This document shows, one piece after another, positions 23,801 through 35,700 of a DNA stretch of 64,000 nucleotides. The notes under the pieces are model-generated. The model searched no databases. It was not told where the DNA came from and was given only the letters and a program-made list of their open reading frames with translations. The DNA lies in assembly GCA_024734495.1 (NCBI GenBank), contig JALMQS010000842.1, forward strand, positions 124,001 through 188,000. Direction: 5' to 3'. A program made the translations under genes and the position numbers. Source of the DNA: Forficula auricularia. Lineage: Eukaryota; Arthropoda; Insecta; Dermaptera; Forficulidae. Each line of letters begins with the position of its first letter. The first letter of the stretch is position 1.

Positions 23801-25048
23801 CTCACTACCCCTGGGCTGCCTTCTATTACATTCAATTAAAAGTTCTACCAGTCCGTCTCTCTCCAGAGAAAATTTCGTTGCAAAAAAATATAATATATAT
23901 ATATATTTTTTTTTTTTTATTAGGATAAATAAACTGAATTTGCTTCTTTCCAGTAATTTATTTTGATTTTCAAATGGTTATTCCAAATATTTCGAGAGCT
24001 TTCTCAGCATCTCTTCCTCAGTGGAAACCACTCCCCCACCAATGTGCCGACTCCATCAGTTTGTACAGAACATTGATAAAAAGCTCGATCACACAACACA
24101 CACATGACTTTATTATAAGGAGATGTAAATAATTGTATATTCGTATGTTGTCTCATTTTAAATTTGTATATATATGTATGTGTGTGTTGTGTGATCGAGC
24201 TTTTTATCAATGTTCTGTACAAACTGATGGAGTCGGCACATTGGTGGGGGAGTGGTTTCCACTGAGGAAGAGATGCTGAGAAAGCTCTCGAAATATTTGG
24301 AATAACCATTTGAAAATCAAAATAAATTACTGGAAAGAAGCAAATTCAGTTTATTTATCCTAACAATAAAAAATTAATATATCCAGTACACACCAAGCCA
24401 GCAAAATTCTTATATATATATTTATTTATATTTCTTTTCATGAATCAACAACTCTGCTACTTTTGGCAAACTAAATCTTTTTAATTAATGACTTTACTTT
24501 ATCGCACAACATGCCATGATTAATTTAGAAAAGAGAAACGGCCCAGGTGCTTTTACAATGGCTCGAATCACTAATTAATTTGATTGCTCTTAATTATTTA
24601 TTTACATCAAAGAGAAAACGCACTATTTTGATTTTTCTTAAAAATTAAATCTGTTACTCTTGACGAAAATCAATTTTAATTTTTAACATACTTTTTAAGT
24701 AAATATTTTGCAATTAAACGAAATACGAAATTTTAATTCCATAAGTGAACCTGAATGAATGAATGTTCAAGATTTAGCTAATCAAAACTTTTTAAAATCA
24801 ACAATCTCTTAGTTAATTAAAATAGTAAGAATCTATTGAAAGTTATTTATTATAAAAATGATTAAAGAAAAGTATAAATTAATTTGGCATATCCATACCT
24901 TGTATTTTTTATCATTTTCGTGTTTGTACTCTGTAACAATCTTAAGTCCATTTTCGACAATTTCACTGGGCGGAGGGAGAATCGATCCTCGTCCTTCCTC
25001 TTCAATTTCATCTGCCCAGCTAGATTTAATTTCATCGGCAACTGGCAT
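20804..25048 (-). CDS. eIF3g: Eukaryotic translation initiation factor 3 subunit G
   Basis: Two coding exons on the minus strand: 25048-24899 (50 codons) and 21541-20804 (245 codons plus stop), joined by a clean AAG|GT ... TTTTTTAG|GTT intron in phase 0. The 295-residue product matches eIF3g along its length. The N-terminus has KSSWADEIEEEG. The middle has TEYK..KKYKVVRTFK and RKTWRKFGMS, then a CCHC zinc knuckle (CRTCSGEHWTTKCPYKD). KYVPPNLRDGA follows, then a C-terminal RRM with RNP2 (IRVSNL) and RNP1 (KGFAYIHF). In eIF3 this subunit promotes ribosome scanning and binds eIF4B and eIF3i. An acceptor-like TTTTCTAG six bases upstream of the ATG and a GTAAGT near 25191 suggest a 5'UTR intron. 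The 3.36 kb coding intron contains two fold-back elements. Confidence 0.95.
22690..22870 (+). repeat. Repeat family R3, copy A (eIF3g intron)
   Basis: GCCAACCTAATAGCCTAAAT and CTGAATATATCTTAACCGAA, then a TATTTACTAATTATTTTTTA segment. All recur around 44895-45100. Confidence 0.5.
23543..23839. mobile_element. Fold-back element in the eIF3g intron, with hammerhead-like motif
   Basis: Arms 23543-23654 and 23734-23839, over 100 bp, nearly identical apart from a 7-base ACTACTT-type insertion in the left arm. Minus strand 23688-23647 reads GAAACC-CTGAAG..GGAGG..CCTCC-GAA-ACGTC-GGTTT. Helix I is perfect, but the core is one A short of CUGANGA. Confidence 0.75.
23921..24362. mobile_element. Near-perfect 185-bp fold-back with two mirrored hammerhead-like motifs
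   Basis: Arms 23921-24105 and 24178-24362 are essentially identical inverted copies around a 72-base AT-rich spacer. Identity this high suggests recent insertion or arm-to-arm gene conversion. Each arm contains the ribozyme-like motif in outward orientation. In the eIF3g intron. Confidence 0.85.
24254..24307 (+). ncRNA. Hammerhead-like ribozyme motif (mirrored at 24029-23976 on the - strand)
   Basis: GGTTTCCA (24254-24261) pairs with TGGAATAACC (24298-24307) as helix I with a small bulge. CTGAGGA is at 24262-24268, helix II GAG..CTC, GAA at 24290-24292, self-complementary ATAT, and U at 24297 as the cleavage-site base. One extra A before helix II. Confidence 0.5.
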
Positions 25049-25321
25049 ATTTATCTAGAAAATAAAGTAAAATATGTTATAAATTTCAACATGTGTTACA
25101 ATCACACAACTTGTTTCATATCTCATTAACATTTATTTTATTTAAAATAATATGGCATATTAATAAAGAATAAAGAAACTATGTTACTTACAAATTTTAT
25201 AATGATTTATTATAAGAAAATAAAAAATGAGTTATATTTCAAATTATTAATTGAAGTATTTATATATTTATTAACTATTGACTGACGGACTGGCGTAATC
25301 AAGCAAGGTTAGAGAAGAAAG

Positions 25322-26316
25322 CAGTGTTGCCAACGATTTGATTTATAAATCCGCTAGATCTTCCAAAAAAGCTAGAAACCGCCAGATTTCCAATCCTAGC
25401 GCCATCTAGCGGTAGACCAAAAGGTGAAAAATTGCTCCCACAAGAAATGCATTGAAAATAATTTTTCCATGTGATTTAAATTTACTTATCACAATTTTTT
25501 TTACTAAATAAACTTTTTTAGCTTTAATAATAATAATAATACTCGATGATGAATAAAAATAATATGGTATTTAAAAAATATTATTAATAAATTAGAAAAC
25601 TGCAATACAAAATATTTTTAATTAGAAAAACAAATTTACATTGTGCATATTATTAATTTATATTATTAAATATAGGATTCCAGCAAATTTTATAGCTGGA
25701 ATTTATTTATATTTAACAAAGTTTCATTAAAGAGTCGTGCAGCTTTTGCTATTTCTTTTATTTAAAATATAAATATACAATAATATAAAAAAGAAAAAAA
25801 TATTTACTTATTGATTGATTTATAATCAAAAAATAGAAATCTTTTAAAAAACAATCTTAAAAACGTTTACAACAATATATACAAGAAATAAACAGGATAT
25901 CTACTAAAGAAAATTTTTTTAGAAACTTTAAAATTTTAAATATTAAGTAGGACAACGACTTACTAACTAAATCCCCTAGATTAGTCGTTTAGGGGATTCT
26001 ATGTTAAACTAAAATAAAGAGCGCGCGCTATATTTAAATTTAATTTTCAAAATATAATACAAGAGAGTAGAAAAGAAGATACGACAGAGTGCCAAGTGCC
26101 AACAGAAATTTTGTTAATGTTGAAAATGTATTGTTAATAGAGGAATTTTGCTTAAAAAATGAATTTAACTTGATTTGTAAAAAAAAGCCAGATATTCCGC
26201 CAGAAATGTTTGAAAAAAGCCAGATTTCCCGCTAGCTGCCAGACGAGATTTCTTCAAGCTAGATGGAGTAAAAAATAGCCAGATCTAGCGGGAAAACCGC
26301 TAAATTGTCAACACTG
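25322..26316. mobile_element. hAT-like element with CAGTGTTGCCAAC termini
   Basis: Left end CAGTGTTGCCAAC (25322) and right end GTCAACACTG (26316) are imperfect terminal inverted repeats of the hAT type. Subterminal CCGCTAGATCT / CCAGATCTAGCGGG motifs repeat several times near both ends. About 995 bp, no transposase recognised. It occupies more than half of the interval between the divergent eIF3g and CHERP genes. Confidence 0.55.
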
Positions 26317-26330
26317 AATTTGTATCTGCG

Positions 26331-26338
26331 TGACGTCA
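26331..26338. promoter_or_regulatory. CRE/ATF palindrome TGACGTCA upstream of CHERP
   Basis: A perfect TGACGTCA lies 410 bases upstream of the CHERP start codon and directly beside the right end of the hAT-like element 25322-26316. CREB/ATF sites are common in housekeeping promoters. Function here is inference from position and perfect match. Confidence 0.35.
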
Positions 26339-26747
26339 TCAGACATTTACAATTAAATTTATTTTTGTTGAAGCTTTAAGGTGTATTAAATAAAGATATT
26401 TTTAATAAGTAGACAAGCAAAATAAGAATTTTATCTATTTATTTTGTGATTTATATACATTTTTATTATAAAAATCAGTATTCTCCATAATAAATATATA
26501 TAGATGGCTCTGTAGTCTTTTATCAAGATGCCTAAAATTTTGAAAGCTTGTTCTCTTTAAACATCTATGACAAGTCAGATAGCAAAGTGTTTGTGTATTA
26601 AAATATAATAAAATGCTATTTTCATATAGATCATTTTTACTTTTTTCTATTTTATTAAAAAATAATTAAAAAATAAAAAAATAAATGCTAAAATCTCAAA
26701 AAATAGTTTTTTTTAATAATATAAGTTTCTATATAGCCTATATAAAA

Positions 26748-29700
26748 TGGATTTGCCAAAGCCGCCTCAAGGTGGATTATAATAATTTAAAATATTTGTC
26801 TATTTATCTCTATATCGATTTCTATTTATAAAAATATATATATATATTATAATTATTTATAATCCTATTATACATATAGTTTTTTTTTTTTTATTTTAAA
26901 TTGCAACTTTCAAATCACTTCAACAATTAATATTATTGTTATTAATTAACCTTTGATTTATATTGTTTTAGAAATTGAACTTCGAAATATTATTGATAAA
27001 TTAGCGCAATTCGTCGCTCGCAACGGTCCCGAATTTGAATTGATGACAAAAAATAAACAAAAAGGAAATCCTAAGTTCAGTTTTCTTTTTGGAGGAGAAC
27101 ATTTTAATTATTATCAATATAAAGTAACGACTGAACAGGCCAGTAAGTTTATCAAATTCCTTATACTAAAAGAAGTTTATTTCTAAACGTGATGTTTTGA
27201 TCAATATTTTTATTTATTTTATACGAAATATAACATAGTTTTGAAACAAAAAGCCTCCAGAGAAAGTACTTCTCAACCCGGTCAACTATCTAACCATTTA
27301 CCAACTCATTCTGGCCAGATCAATAATCAAATCCCTACTCAATTATCTGGTCAAATTGCTAATCCATTAGCCCCTCAAATTGGGACAATGGGTGGTCAAC
27401 TAGCCACCCAAATTTCCAATCAAATTCCTCCTAATCTTCCAAATCAATGGACAAGTACATCACCTCACCAAAACTTACAATCACTCGAAACAGTGAGAAC
27501 TCAACAAGCGCAGCTTCAAGAGCAAATATCACAAAGTGAATTGAATTTAACAGCTCATCATTCGGTAAATATTTTTGTATTTTCTTTAATTTTTCTTAAA
27601 TTTCATTTTATTACGACTATAAATTTTTAGGTGCTGATGCAGCAGCAACGTGCTCAAATTGACGAAGCATTGGCTAAAGTACAAAGTGATACGCTAACAT
27701 GCGAGGCTCAAGAACTTCGAATAAATTTAAATGAATTAGATAACCTTTTACAACCTATAATGGATTCCTGCACTAAAGATTCGATTTCAACTGGTAAAGG
27801 ATGGATACTTCACCATTGTACAAGTCCCCAAACTAATGGTTTAATTGCAAGATATTTACTTAAAAAGTATGTTAAAAATTAAAATTGATTTTCGTCAACA
27901 GTAACAGATTTAATTTATAAAGAATAATTTAAGGAATGTGTCTTATTGATGTAAGTAAGTATAAATATATATTTATATATAAAATTACGTACGTCATGTC
28001 TGTAAAGTATGGAATATTGGATTGACAGTCATACATTTTATTTATAAAAACTTGAGAACCAAGTATTTTTTTTTTTCAAAGTCTTGTTCATATATTTTGA
28101 ATGGATTAAAATTAGATTTTACCTTCTTCCGATTTACTAAGAATTTTATGACAGGTTGTTTCACATTCATTCTGTTAATTCACAAAATTGTGAACATTTA
28201 TTAATTAAATTTGGTTTTACGATGTTTCTGTTTTTATTTTATTTTTTGATCATCATATGACTTTTGTTTTTAGTATACAAAAATAGCTTTTAAATTTGAT
28301 TAAACAAAAACCAGATCTTACCATTTAACAAGAAAAAGCTCATAACTTGGTTTTTCAAAATTGACAAGTAAAATTTATTTTTTGACAGATCAATTTGTCA
28401 AACACTATTTTTAGATACAATATAGAATAACGACTGTCCATTCATTATTCCATACATTTTGGGCACAGTGTATATATAAATATTTTATTAATTTGAGATT
28501 ATAGTTTAGATAGTTCTGCTTCAATCTTCACTCCACTTTTAAAACTAAATTATTATAATCAAGAGTTTCCTATATTTGATTCAATCTCGAATCGAATGCA
28601 GGTGATTTTTGTCAGATATTAAGTAATAATAATATCTGAATTTATATATTTCTGTGTATGAAATAATGAATTTTTAAATAATTTTCTAATATATTAATTA
28701 TTATTTAATATATTAATTAGAAAATTATTTAAATTATTATATATTATATATTTCACATACGAAAATTCAAAAGTTGTTTTTAACTTAAAAATTGAACTTC
28801 TTTAGCCAAATAGAAAGTCCAACATTCAAGTCGCTTATGACATTTTTAAAATAAAAACCGCTATAATATTTGTGTGAAATAGATTGAAGATTAATGCAAG
28901 GCTTCAAAACATTAGTAACCGTACTAAAAATAGTTTCAAATTAATAAAATATATATGTAATTTTATATTGTAATATATTGTACTTGATTGTTTTATTATA
29001 ATAAATAAATACAATAATTCAAAAGATAATCGTTTATAACGTTTCGGTAAAATTTTTTCCTTTATCATATTAGTTGTGATTTACATTTCATAAATGAAAA
29101 AAATAGATTTACCCGAACCGTTTTGTGCTCAATAAACATCAATGATTGTCTTTTAAAGAATTATATTTAGTTGAATAATTCAGTAATTAAATACACACTT
29201 ATTTACATCAAACAGAAGAGCACTTTTTGATTTATTCTTTATATACCTTTAGTTTTAATATCTTAAAAAATTATTTTTATAATATCTAAATTTATATAAA
29301 TAAATGGACCATATATAAAAACTGACGTTGATTAATAGGTTCTTAATAAAACTTAGTTTAAGAGATTTTATCTTTTTTTTATTTTTATCGCTCCAAAAAG
29401 TGTACTTCTCGATAAAATTCGGAATTAATATTATAATTATTATTTTGATTGTTTATGTCCATCGATTAAATTAATAAGTTCTAGGGAAATAAGGACAATA
29501 GCTTATGCAAATATTTTTTATTTTATGCCAATGCTTCGTCAACTTTGTTGATTTCCTCAGGGCTCAAACAAATTAACTTCTTTGCATGTTTGTCAATGTA
29601 TAGATATTCATTCTTAGTAAACACATATAGGCCAGTCAATGAAAAGATTGAAAATATTTCCTATTTAAATCTAAAATTTTTAGATTTGTTCAATGACTGG

Positions 29701-32700
29701 CCTATATGTGTTTGCTAAGAATGAATAATTTATAAATTGTCATATATGCAAAGAAGTTAATTTGTTTGAGCTCTCTGAGGAAGTCAACAAAGTTGACGAA
29801 GCGTTGGCATAAAATAAAAAATATTTGCTAAGCTTGTCATCATTTCCCTACAACAACTTATTAATTATAATTATTATTGTATAGAAGTACTTATAATTAT
29901 TATTATTTAATATTTGAAAAAACAAAAAAAACTTATTACAAAACAATTTATAGTAATAAATAAACGATTATTTTTTTCTAAATATTGTATATTGTAACCT
30001 GGGTTCCTATAAGTTGTTAAGAGCTTAGCCTAGTTGTTAAGTTGTTAAGAGGACTTTTCCACTAAAATTTTTGTACAGATAAGAAAAACTTATTCGTCTT
30101 TAAAAAGGAGAGAATAACTGAATGTGTCGTACACAATTTTACTTCAAGCGCTTTATGATTTCCTATCGTTACAAAAATCGGCCAAAATTGTCTACTTGGA
30201 ATTCTCCCACCGTTATTTTAAAATTAATTAAATTTAAGAAAATAATTAAATTTAAGAAAAAAATACCCTTATTCTCCTTAATGAGATAGATCTTCACGGG
30301 GGTACATGATAAAAAATAGCTTTTATTTTCGACTCAACAAAAATGTTGACTTCTTCCCATAGTAATAATCCGATTAAAATTTTAATACGATTTTTGATTT
30401 CCAGAAAAATAATACATTACTTATAATCTGTAAATTTCATGTTTGTGTCTTTAGTTTATGAGCTGCAATACTCTGAAATACAGACGGTCATTATATCGAC
30501 GCAAAAAGTGTCCCATTCTATTTTTTTATGGAACTAAATGTGCTTAATCAATAAAATAAATAATTGTTCTTTTATTGATACATTTTAATTTTCAGGGTCC
30601 TCAATTCTACTTTATTTACACAAAAATTACATATTGTCTACCTAGTAAATGATGTTTTGCATCATTGTGTAAATATTTTATTCTTTTGTTATTATTGTAA
30701 GTTATTTAAAATATATAATTTTTTTTTTTAATTTTTACTTTATTTTATTTTAGTGTAAGGAAATCAGCAGACCAACTTAAATGTGCATTAGAAAGTGTTG
30801 TTATACCTATGTTTTGTCATACATCAATCTCTGCAAATGATGAACAACAAGCAAAACTTAATAAAGTAATTACTAATGATATTTTAAAATATATTTAGAA
30901 TATCTAGTACATAAATACATTTTTTCGAAATTTAAATTTAACGTTAAAAGTTGAGTAATCACATCGGTGTTGTTAAAAGACTCGAAATTGGGAAGTGTTT
31001 TTTAAAAAAATTTAAAAATTTTTATGTCCCAAAAAGAGAGTGAGTGAACTTGGTGTGGTGTGGACGTGTGGCGCTTCGCTCCTGATTCCTTTCAATCCTC
31101 CTGTGGATATATTACGAAATCGATAGTAAGCTATATACCATCCTATACATCTTGAGATGCTCTCTTGATTGAGACATCTCTGGAATCTCTTGCTGCCAAG
31201 GTAAGAGCGATGTCGCCTGATTTTACCTTATTTGAGAAAGAAAAATTTAATATTTTAAAACTCATAAATTAAAAGATCTGAGATTAATGGGGTCATAGAC
31301 CTCATTAAAATAGAAAAATATAATTCGAACTAATGTAGGGTCAAAGGCTATCGCTCTGCCTAGCAAATCCTTAATCTAACAAATTAACAAATACCTAGAA
31401 ATTAAATGTTTACCAACATGTTTTGCTTCCCTATCTCACCAGTGGCCTGCGCCGGGCTGTTTGTTTGCGCCGGGAGATCTCACTCCTTCCCTTAAGGGGC
31501 TCCCATCTAGGGGGCATGTGGGTTGGTAACCACGAGGTCCCGAGCCGTACCTGGTATTTTTTCCACTTACTTGTACCAGATCTCTCTCTTTCATCTATCC
31601 TGTCAGGTCTCTCTTGACCAACTCTTGTTCTCTTCAGANNNNNNNNNNNNNNNNNNNNNNNNNNNNNNNNNNNNNNNNNNNNNNNNNNNNNNNNNNNNNN
31701 NNNNNNNNNNNNNNNNNNNNNNNNNNNNNNNNNNNNNNATCAGAAGAATTACCAGCAGTATTAGAAGAAGAACCAATCCAAGAAATTGAAGAATACGACC
31801 CTCTTCCTGTAGAAACCATTCAGACCCAATATCCTGATTTTGTTTTAGTGGAATATCCAGATGAAGTAAAAAAAGGTTTAGTCAAGCTTCCACCTAAACC
31901 ATATCAAGAGTATGTTGAATTTAAAGAACAAGCACCCTCATCTAATTATCCTCATGAACCGTTTGTTCCTGTAAACCAAGAGCTTGATGAAGAAAACACT
32001 TATTCTTCAGAAACAGACAAGAATGGAGAATTACACCTGGAAGATAATTTGATAAAGGATAATAACCAAAAATATAAAAATACTTCTAAAGATATTTTAA
32101 TATCTCCTTTAAGAAATGATAATGTCCAATCGAATAAATTCAAATCATCCAGCTATTGCTCTTCTCTACATTCTAATGATTCTGATATTTTGTCAAACAA
32201 ATCACCTCTTTCATCGAGAGTAAAGAGCTTCCTAGATAAATATCAAAATTATTTATCAAAAAAAATACTCCTCTCTTCCACATTCAGATAAAAATGATTA
32301 TATAGATATGCATAACAAAGAAGAACATCTTCATAAACACGCAAAGTGGAAAAAATATCAAGAATATAAAAATGGTTTTGAGTCAACCAAAAAATCACCC
32401 AGGACCCAATCAAGGTATTATAATAATTATGACTCCACACAATATGAAGACAAATGGCAAGCAGAAGAAAGTGATGAATCTTACTTAACATATCCCAATA
32501 ATAAATTTGAACCAATAAATTCGTATGATAGTATAACTAATGAAGAACCTGAACTTCCATATCCTTTTAATAAATTTAAACCAGTTAAACCAAGAGATGC
32601 CAAGCCTTCGGCATTATCTGAAAATTCGAATGGATCTGACTATATGTACGTAGATAATTATAATCATTCTAAGCTTGATGACACAATAGATAAATACGGT

Positions 32701-35700
32701 TACTATAAATCAAATAGTGATACACTATTTGAATCTTCGGATAATCAACAAAATGATGACACTAAAGAAATGAATCAGAGCGAATCTCCTTTTTATAATG
32801 ATGATTTTTCTGATAATTTTTTTTTTTGAGTAATTGCAATTTTATGAAACCTACAAAAATTTAAACCGAACTTTTTTACTATGAATTCTATCTAATATAA
32901 ATAATCCACTGTTTTAATTTTTCTCCTACCTTGCCAAATGGATATATTTATTACTAATATTTAAAGCTTTATTTAAAGCTAATAATAAAATATTATATTT
33001 TCAAATAAATAAACGAAATTACTAATTTATTTTTAATTTTTTAAATATACAATAAAAAATAAAATATTTTAATTTTTAAAAAAATATTATTGAGATTATA
33101 TGTCTTGATTATTTATTTTTAATAATAAGTGCTTATCTAAATTTATTTTATCTTAATATATATAAAAAGAGAAGGTGATGTTTCATCATTCATTCATCTA
33201 TCAACGCACAGCCTAAACCGCTTGACCTAGAAAGATGAAATTTGAAGTGTATATTCTTTCAACGATTTATGAGTGTGCTAAGAAGGGGTTTTTTGAAATT
33301 CGAACTCTAAAGAGGGGAAAGGGCCCCAAAATGTGTTTTCAGAGTTTTTCTCTTAAACCTGTGGTGCAGGGGGCCAGGGGTGGGGTGTGGGGCTAGAATG
33401 GGTCGCATTAAATTATTCATTCCTAAATCCTATCTATATATGTATATACATTTAAGATTCAGATATGAAAGACTATTGAGTTGCCAGTTCATCAATCAAT
33501 TTTACATTTCAGAAAAATGAATACAGATTAATGCATTGCGTGTCTTTCCTTTTTCAATGACATGCCAATATATTCGTAAAAAACTATGCAGACTAATTAA
33601 ATGCCGTCTTCACTTGTTAACGTGATATTAAAGAAAGTAGGTTGTTTAAATTTAATGGTTTTACACCGCTTTTTGGCTTTTAAATACGCTTAATATTTTT
33701 CTTTATCTTCGAACGTTTTTATTATAAAATTCCGTCCTCTGATCTGGCATGATAGTCATAATCTCGCTTTGAACAATTCCAACTTTACAAAGAGATTATA
33801 AAATTTTGTTTTATTAATTTAGAGAGTAAGCCTTACCTAATAAATTTAATTTTAAGATAACTAGGTAGGCTGACAAACATATTTCATATATACTTTTAGA
33901 TCGGATACCTAAGATGAGTAATAAAGTGTGCCTGCTGGATGTTACAATCTGATTTCTCTTAAAATGAGCATATTTCTTTTTAACCAAAATCTGTTTCAAG
34001 GAAAGTTGCCTTTTTCAGATGTAGGCAATATTTATTTTATTTTTTGAGGCCCAACTTTTGCAACTGTTAAGTTCGAACCATTTCATTTCCATTCCCTTAA
34101 CATCCCGAATACAAAAACGAACTAATAGGTAACTCGTTTTTAACCAGCTTTCTTGATCTCTTGGCCATATATAGAAAATAATCTCCCCACAATTAATAAT
34201 TCCCATGTAATATTCAATTCTCTAACAGACAATTTAGAAACTCATTTGTGTGCAAGCTTCTTTAGACGTGTAATTTTTAGACGTTCCATCAATATCATTA
34301 TAAAAGAAGCAACGCCTACACTTTTTTTATTTAATGTTGATGCAATAATATGTTGTACCAGAATGTTGCAACCTCTATAAACCAGGATTGACCCTTCTTG
34401 GATCTTGAAAAGAAGAAGAAGAATAGAAAGAAATTTCAGGGATTGGTTCGGAGTTCAAGGTGCCTGTGGATGCGGGTCTTGAAAGACTAAAGGTTATATG
34501 TCTCTAGAAGAGAGAGAATCAGTTGTCGTTTAAGCGTCTAGTAAAAAAGTCTACAATTTAAAAATTGATCTAGTTATTAAGAATTATGTTTTTTTTGATG
34601 GGCATTAAAATATATCTTAAATTACAAGGGTATTTACAACCATAAATTACGAGAATTGTTTAATTTATAAAGAATAAATAGGACAATCTTTAATTAATTT
34701 CTTTAAATACATTAATTTAGTAAAACATTAGCTAATTAAGGGCCGTGCCTTCACGTGAACGGGTGTTAAATCTCGCACGCAGAGCAATTATGTGTTAATT
34801 TAATATTTTCAAATTTATCCTTAACAATATATCCTAGTATTACGTCACAGCTATTAACAATGAAATGATTAAATCAAATTTTAATTACATATTTATTGAT
34901 ATATATTTTCCCTTTACAATGTTTTTCAGCTTGAAGATGCAGAGTATAAACCACTTGATCCAGATTGCATTAGATTACCCCCTCCTGCTCCACCAACAGA
35001 TCGCTTATTGGCTGCGATGGAAGCTTTTTATGCCCCTCCATGCCACGAGAGACCACGCGATAGGTTAGCATTTATTTTAAAATATTTACCCATTTTTACT
35101 TTTTATTATCTATGTACTTAAATATAATTTAATAATCTAAGAGTTCACTTTACTCATAAATTTTCTAACTCATTTACATTGTCTGGTATATGTGAGGACT
35201 CGAAAAACGAATATGATAGTTAAATAATATTTTTCATTAAATTGAAGGGTTGGTTTTGTCACAAATATAATAAAACAATAATTTTAATAACTATTAGAAT
35301 TATTTAATTGATAACTATACAGTTTCGGTCACCACTGGTCGACCATCCTCAGTAGTTATCTCGTTCAAGAACCGGAATTTGTCATTTCACATGAAACATT
35401 CATTCTTAAATCTTCAATATAGATACATCACACAATTCATTACAATCACACACATACATATATATAGCAACAATTTATAAAAACGTTTATCACTGAACTA
35501 GAAACTATTTTGAATTCAAAATTCTATATTGAAGATTTAAGAATGAATGTTTCATGTGAAATGACAAATTCCGGTTCTTGAACGAGATAACTACTGAGGA
35601 TGGTCGACCAGTGGTGACCGAAACTGTATAGTTATCAATTAAATAATTCTAATAGTTATTAAAATTATTGTTTTATTATATTTGTGACAAAACCAACCCT

